Assembly: GCA_038373865.1 (NCBI GenBank)
Contig: JAXGGA010002963.1
Coordinates: 47,269 to 111,268 of the forward strand
Length of the DNA stretch: 64,000 nt
Reading direction: 5' to 3'
Source: Uloborus plumipes
Lineage: Eukaryota; Arthropoda; Arachnida; Araneae; Uloboridae
Shown: positions 57,290-64,000 of the stretch, piece after piece
Numbering within the stretch: position 1 is the first letter of the stretch
Layout of the letters: each line of letters opens with the position of its first letter
The notes under the pieces: generated by a model
The model's database searches: none
Told to the model about the DNA's origin: nothing
The model's input: only the letters and a program-made list of their open reading frames with translations
Position numbers and translations under genes: made by a program

Positions 57290-58600
57290 CTATCGCAGTT
57301 CGTCAAAGGGAAAAACATAACATGAAATCAAGATGTCAAAATTAATTTTTTAACCGATTCAATGACAATCTGTGTCGTCTCCGTCAAGCCGTCATTGTTT
57401 ATCGAACCATTTTAGTCGGAATCGTTTCATTGTAGTCGGAAAGGTCTCTCCTTTTGCGTCGGCCCGATATTCATTCATCCGTTTACTTTTAGTTTTTGAA
57501 GGAAAGTGACTGCGTACGAAACGATATCGGTTGATTTGAAAAACAGAGCAGTAGAAAACTCGATAGCGTACTTATTGTTGTGGTATTACGGAACGATTTT
57601 CGTCGTTATCGTATCGTTAAAAGGAAAAGCGCTCCAAGTCACCTTAAACTAAATAAAAATGCACAGGTAAAAATTATCTTTCAATTTATTCATTAAAAAA
57701 TAATTAATTCGCGACAAGAAATAAAAAAACCTAATGAATAAAGCTTTGACAAGCAAACTTGTAACGATAATAAAGGAAAATAACGTAGTAGTTGTACTTA
57801 AGAAAAACATCAATAGTAATGTCAGAAAAAAAAAGTGTTGTTTAAAAAAAGAAATGATTTTTTTTCCTGCAAAGTGGATTTTCTTATAATGTACTAAACA
57901 TAAAAAAGTTTTTGGAGCCAGTTAATTCCCTTCTAAGTTTGTTTTAAGCTTCCAACGCCTAATAAGCTTTTTGCGAAGTTGAAAACAAGTATTTCTAAAC
58001 AAACATTGCTTTTAAACACAGTTTTATTTTATAACTCAAAACAAGTTAAGTTCTTGAAATAAGATGGCTAATCATAAGGGGGAAGCTTTCTGTTTACAAT
58101 ATTTTTGCACTCTTGGGTTGCATTATGTACCTTTTTTTCTTTTTTTGATTTATGAAAATAAAAGGCTATTTTTAAATGAGAGGCCAGAGTTAAAATATTT
58201 TAACTTTCTACAAATCAGAGAGAAAATAATTTTAATTTTTGCAGCAAGTTTCGATTCAACTACGATTACAGGGAAAAAATAAATCTCGTTTGCAAAAGTA
58301 AATAAAAGCATTTTAAAACTTAGTTATATGCACTGGAACACCGAAAAATAGTTAAGCAGATGCTACCATGACCCCGCAATTCATAAAAATATATTTAAAA
58401 GTGTTATACTATTTAATTTGAGCAGGATATAGTCTAGTACAGCAGTGTATTAGAGAATCAAATAAAATAGTAATCTGGCTGAAATTTTGTTCAGATAACT
58501 TTCAACGTCATACAATTCAATTGTCGATGATTATAATTAATTCAAACTTATCTAGTATGTCCATCAACCAAGTTAATTTAGGTTTGATTAATATAATCTA
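57290..58600. other. AT-rich region
   Basis: 57510-57640 is a diverged copy of 19500-19650. The rest shows no gene or repeat boundary. Confidence 0.4.
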
Positions 58601-58605
58601 GACTA

Positions 58606-59890
58606 CACTGGCGGAAAAAAAATCCCAACACCAAGAAAGACTTGTGTTAGATAAACGAAATTTGGTAGGCGTGTTTATACAACTGAAAGATGACATCGAT
58701 TGAAATTTCGAGTTCCGCGCATTAGTGTGGCGCAGCTGGCGTCACTCAGAATATGCAAATAAGGCTTGTTTTAAAAGCGTGTTGTAAAGCTCATGTGTAT
58801 TATTTTTCCGTGAAATTTGACGAATTGCGTTCATCTTAGATAGGAATGCCTTTAAGAAGACGAAGAAAGCCATTATCAACAGCTCACCAAGTTTAAACGA
58901 GGTCGTACAATTTGGCTACGAGAAGGTGGATTTTCATTTCGCGATATTGCAGAAAGACTGGAATGTTTCCACCATGCATGATTATTGGAAGCTATGGGCA
59001 AGGGATGGTACTACCTCAAGAAGATCGAGTTCCGAGCTGCCACGTGGCGCGACTGAGAAGGAAGATCGCCGAATCTTGCGTACGGCTGTGGCGCATCGTA
59101 CTGCATCTGTGGTTGAAATTCGAGCTGCAGTTGGTACTGTCGTGACCCAAGGAACGGTAAATAACTGTTTACTTCAAGGACAGCTCCGAGCCAGGCAACC
59201 TGCAGCCGGTATTCCATTGACTGCAAGCCATTGCATTTTCCGACGGCAGTGGTGCCACGACAGAGCTCACTGGAGGTCGGAGTGGAGATTTGTTGTAATT
59301 TTTGATGAAAACAGATTCTGCCGTAGTGCCAGTGGTGGCTGTATATTGGTCAGAAGGAGGCCAGGGACCGCCTGCATCCAAGCGGTCTACGGCCTAGACA
59401 CACGAGACCCACACCTGGAATTATGGTCTCTGGAGCAAATTTCTACGACAGCAGGGACATTCTTGTGGTTATCCTAAACTCACTGACTGAAAATTTGTCG
59501 TCAGTCTGGTAATTTAACCAGTAGTACAGCCCTTCGTGAGTAGCATGCAAGGGGGGCGTTTTCCAACAGGATAACGCTCGCCCTCACATCGCTGCTGCAA
59601 CGCAATGTACTCTACAGAGTGCTGACATGTTACCATGACCTGCAAAATCACAAGGTATGTCTCCAATTGATAACGTATGGGATATCATTGGACGATACCT
59701 CAAGCATCATCCACAGTCAGCAATGACGGTCCTAGTATTGACACAACAAGTGCAACAAGCATGGAACTCCATGCTACAAAGTGACATTTGGCACCTGTAT
59801 GACATAATGCATGCACGCTTGCAGGCATCAAAAATTTCATTTTTGATCTTAATTATGTCTGTAAATGTACATAAGTTGAATAAATATTAA
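58606..59890 (+). mobile_element. Tc1-like transposon, 3' TIR missing
   Basis: Left end CACTGGCGGAAAAAAAATCC after a TA at 58604-58605, followed by CAACACCAAG, a typical arthropod Tc1 start. The body is the broken transposase. No complement of the left TIR is found after 59890, so the right end is truncated or decayed. Confidence 0.82.
58846..59890 (+). pseudogene. Broken Tc1-like transposase
   Basis: Starts at the ATG of MPLRRRRKPLSTAHQV, then shifts frame near 58890 and reads on as KRGRTIWLREGGFSFRDIAE, the N-terminal paired-type helix-turn-helix region. 58926-59477 continues with TVVTQGTVNNCLLQGQLRAR and, near 59300, VVIFDENRF around the second catalytic Asp of Tc1 enzymes. A separate stretch near 59563 reads VFQQDNARPHIAA, and 59657-59887 reads SPIDNVWDIIGRYLK at the position of the usual SPIEHVWD. 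Several frameshifts and stops make it inactive. Asp in place of the third catalytic Glu could be decay or family variation. Confidence 0.85.
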
Positions 59891-59935
59891 TAATAAAGGA
59901 AGTGCTGCTAGTATGCAACATGCGGTGGTTCCAAT

Positions 59936-60689
59936 TAAGGGATGCACCGATAAGCAAATTGGCTGATTACCGATTAATCGGCTGTTGATAATTGGCCGAT
60001 TAATCGGATGAGCCGATTAAAGATTATGATGGTTGTTTTTAATACTACCAATTTTATAATCCCTGTTCTTTCTATCTTACACAATTCCGAGTTTAGAAAT
60101 AGTAAGTAATTTATTTCTAAGAGAAGATTTTTTTCCATTTTTCTAATTTTCACAAAATAATTTCAATATTTTATCAAGTTTCTAAGAACCAATTTTCATA
60201 TTTTTGTCAATAATATTACATTAACACATCGTTTATTAGGTTAATTGGACATAAAAATTCAAAAAAAAAGGGGAGGGGTGTCTGTGGGGAGCACTTCAAT
60301 TTCGGAGTAATTTTAATTTAAATTTTTAATAATTAGTAGCAATTTAATTCATGACTTTCATTCTTTGAAAATTAGAGGTTATCTAAAAGCACTGTGCTAA
60401 GGAGAAAACTATAGCCACATGAAAAATGTTGCAACATTGTCAATGTGTATGTTTATTCAAAGTAGGAGAATTAATTTATTAAAAACGTTATACAACTGTG
60501 AGGGCTATTAGTACTCTTAAAAATTTATTCATCATAATTTCTTAGTGAAGGTATAATTTAAAAAACAATATTTAAAAATATTTTTTCAGCCGATGAATCG
60601 GCCCAATTTTTCTGATTATTAATAATCGGCAAAAGTGACCGATTATAGCCGATTAATCGGTACTGCCGATTAATCGATGCATTCCTATT
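59936..60689. mobile_element. hAT-like element with iterated CCGATTAATCGG, copy 1
   Basis: Left end TAAGGGATGCACCGATAAG and right end the complement of TAGGAATGCATCGATTAATC. Probable 8-bp TSD GTTCCAAT against TTTCCAGT (6 of 8). CCGATTAATCGG palindromes recur near both ends. No transposase. Confidence 0.75.
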
Positions 60690-61326
60690 TCCAGTATTAA
60701 AAAAAAAAGAAAATGACGTTATTTTTTTTTTCTTCTGAAATGGGGCTTATAGAAGTGAGTCTGATACTGTCCGAAAAATAAGTGGAAAAAAGTTTCACTG
60801 AAATTCTTTTTAAAACAAATGAAATAAATGAAGTGAATAGAATTAAATACCTCAAATTAGCCAGCGAAAGCAGAAAATCTCCTACTATGCGTTATGCTGG
60901 GTTTGCAGAACTGTCTTCGATGTCAATTTCGTTTAACATGCATATTTTAACTTATTTTCTTAGAAAGTGGTTGCATTTATGAGTTTTAAATTATGTCCAA
61001 GTTAATTAAGATGCAGTAATGAGATTACGCTGTTTTAGCCGATTTTGTATTTTAAAATGTTAAAAGCACGACTTTGCAAGTTTCTTCGTGGTTAAAATTA
61101 TCTAATTGTTTTATTCTCTGATTCTCCGAGTTATGACCCATTTTTAAGCACCACAAAGTTTATATAGCGAACGTCAAAAACCATCTTTTTTTTTTTTTTT
61201 TCGAATTAGATATTTAAGCCACCGCGTTCATTGAAAACGGTTATGACTTCAAAGTTAACTTTAAATTTGGAAAGCATGTTTTCATTTTATCAATATAAGC
61301 TTTGATGGAAATCAAGTTTTTGAGTA

Positions 61327-62035
61327 AGGATGCACCGATAAGCAAATTGGCCGATTACCGATTACCGATTAATCGGCTGTTGATAATCGGCTGATTAATC
61401 GGTCAGGTCGATTAATGATCAGTTTTTTTTAACATCATCCATTTCACCATCAATTCCCCCCCCCCTTCTTTTCGATTTGGAGTTTGGAAATATGTAGTTA
61501 CTAATTTATGTCAGAGACAACATTTTTTTTCTTCCATTTTCCTGATCTTCCTAAAAACAATTTTAACATTTTATCAAATTTATTTGAACCAATTTTCATA
61601 TTATAGTTAATCAAATTAAATTTAAACACTAATTTATTTTTCAATTGTAAGTAGCTATTTAATTCAAGATTTTTCTTTTTTGAAAATTAGAGATTATCTA
61701 AAAGCGCTATGCTAAGGAGAAAAGTGCCGACATGTGAAAAATATTGCAAAATTGTCTTTTTATGCATATTTATGCAAAATAGAAAAATTCATTTTTGAAG
61801 CATGTATATCAACTGAGAGCATATTTTTTTTTTTTTTTTTTTTCATTCTTTGAATTATTTTGTTTTATTTTTACTCACTACACTTTCGTACTACATATTG
61901 TAATTTTGTTTCAAGAAAATTATTTATTTTTTGTAAATTAATTCATTATAGTTTCTTGTTCAAGGCACACTGAAAGTAATTTTATTTAAAACATTTTTTC
62001 GGCCTGTTGATCGGCAAAAATTTGTCTGATTATAA
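61327..62035. mobile_element. hAT-like element with iterated CCGATTAATCGG, copy 2, right end decayed
   Basis: Left end TAAGGATGCACCGATAAGC and the interior (AGAGATTATCTAAAAGCGCT, GCTAAGGAGAAA) match 59936-60689 in the same direction. The right side stops near TCGGCAAAAATTTGTCTGAT without the final palindromes. Confidence 0.7.
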
Positions 62036-62039
62036 ATAG

Positions 62040-64000
62040 AATGAAGCACTCATGTTTTCTGATTCCAGTTTGAAAGTTCAGGAATTTTATTATTTCTAAT
62101 AGTGTTGGTAGTTCTTGTAGAACGCGCCGCAGCTAAGCCTTTAATTTAATTATTATTGCGCTTTGCTTGCACGCGTTTGGCAACGATTAAAAAAAACTTT
62201 GACTTTTTGTTTTTTAGAATTCCATATTCTGAGTTTTAAGTTGTTCGTTTGCATCGTATCTCTTCATGGGTGATTTTCTCAACACGTTAACTTTTGCCAA
62301 TGCCAAGTAGGAAAAATTCAGCTTGTAATTAATTAATAATTGTTAATATTTGTTTAAAGACAACTCATTTAAGATCACAAATCAGTGCTCAGCAACGAAA
62401 AAAAATTAAAAATAAAATTTTAATGACAGTTTTAAGTTTAAGTTTAATGTAAAAAGTGTAATTACCATCTCCTGGCTTAAACACTTCCCTAACTCAAGAA
62501 ATATTTTAAAAACTTTATTCGATTGATAAATAATGACATAGAAAACAAAATACACCATTTAGAATATTGCTTCATATACTTTTTTTTTTACATTATTTAC
62601 AAACAAAACAGATTAAATCTAATTTTTTAAAGAAATAGTAGTATTTTTCGTTGGAATTTTAAACTTTTACAATACCAACTTTTTTTTACTGCAAAGAGTT
62701 ACAAGTTTCTTTATTTTTTCATTTGTCTGTTTTACATTTATTTTTATTTAGTCTATAAAATATTAACTGTAGGCGGACTCGAAGGATAATGAGTACAAGA
62801 AAGATCGATTTCGCAAGAAACGCAAGTTAGCATGCGTAAACCTAACACTGATTTGTTATTTTCATTCCAAACCAACTGATGCAGCTTCATGATATTTGGA
62901 ATTGACTTCAGTGTTTTTGGTAGCAGAATTTCAACTCGCTTTATATCAGTCTCTGTGACGGTGAAGAGCCTTACTTTTAATGCTTAACGCAATTTAACAT
63001 AAAAGTAAACATAATTACAAAAAAGAACAAATAACAATTATTATATAAGTATTTTAAGTCATAAGTTAGCTAAAATAATAATGAATTTGTTCTAAATTAT
63101 TCTAAGAATAAAAAAAGAAAACAGAATTATATGATAACTAACAAGGAGAAATTTAATTAAGATTTTAAAAATTTACTTTTGAAAAATATTTTCCTTTAAT
63201 GTTGATCTGTTCCGTAGATAAAAACTATTTTGCAGTTCAAAATATTCTGAACTACTTTTTTCATCTCCATTATATCATTTGAACTTTACCTAAAGAATAT
63301 AATAATTTAACAACTAACAGTTTGAAAAAATAAATAAACAAAATCCAAATATAAAAAATAAAATTTCTAATTTATACTTGAATTGTTAACCATAACTAAA
63401 CAATAATGTAAATGTTACAGACTGTTCCTAGAATAGAAGAGAAACAAAATTGTGTAGAAAACTTACCATGAAAAAGTGGAAATGAAATACAATTAACGTT
63501 TGGGTTTTTTTTAAATGCTTAATTTTGTTCTATTCAGTGAGAAAAAAACACTTTGAAACACAAAATATTCTAAACTATTTTAAAAATATTGATTATTATT
63601 AGAATAGTTAAATTTATAAATTTTATTCTTATGAGTTTTAAAATTTAGATGTAACTAATTAAACAACTAATAACTTCCACACAACTAAATATCATTCTAT
63701 CTAAATTGTTATGAATTTTAAAGATTGAACAATGTGCCTAACTTATTGCCATTTGAAATTTGCTAAAAGTATTAAAAAATAACACAACAATATAAATAAC
63801 GTGCATTAAAATTTTTAAAATCCATTAAAATGTCACTCTCCCGAAACCACTTCGTAAGTGGGGACGGAAATGACAGGGACGGAAATGACAAAACAGTGGG
63901 TTTTCGAAAACAGTGTGAAAAGTTTTTCATATCTTTAATTTAACTGTTGATACCTTAAAAGTGTTCGTAAGAACACATTCGGCAGTGGAATTTTTTTTAA
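62040..64000. other. AT-rich flank
   Basis: No gene seen. Near the edge, GACGGAAATGACA is repeated in tandem (about 63862-63889), possibly the end of another element running off the window. Confidence 0.4.

Overview
This is AT-rich eukaryotic nuclear DNA, dense in transposable elements, with spliced genes and no operons. It is most likely an arthropod. I favour a chelicerate such as a spider from the general style of the repeats, but nothing in the sequence proves that.

One host gene is clearly supported. It is a minus-strand N-acetylneuraminate lyase (NPL, sialic acid aldolase), read through ten exons from 41714 down to 10913. The exons join in phase with GT..AG borders throughout and give 305 residues plus a stop and a nearby polyadenylation signal. 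Only the initiator methionine, on a short first exon, is not identified. The introns total about 30 kb and are full of transposons.

Layout: 1-10.5 kb holds repeats (hAT-like, pogo/Tigger-like, short TIR elements, a 1.8 kb composite element and a TG microsatellite). From 10.9 to 41.7 kb is NPL. Its introns hold non-autonomous elements, many with readable target-site duplications (TSDs): hAT-like (8 bp), piggyBac-like (TTAA), TA-flanked and several 4-bp-TSD elements. They also hold a mariner-derived inverted dimer (28.6-29.4 kb) and a nearly 2.9 kb palindrome (30.1-32.9 kb), one arm of which was later hit by a tRNA-derived SINE. From 41.7 to 52 kb are repeats, a GC-rich island (43.9-44.6 kb) and one unassigned ORF. 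From 52.3 to 55.5 kb is a decayed higher-order tandem repeat split by a 1.6 kb element. From 56.6 to 62 kb are a hAT-like copy, a broken Tc1-like transposon and two copies of a further hAT-like family. The last 2 kb are plain AT-rich DNA.

The most notable points are the large intronic palindrome with its built-in empty site for the SINE; a set of otherwise unrelated non-autonomous elements that repeat a short motif internally, including a candidate family with GGGYGATTCTC ends and 4-bp TSDs; and degenerate hammerhead-like hairpins in a dispersed repeat that may come from Penelope-like elements.
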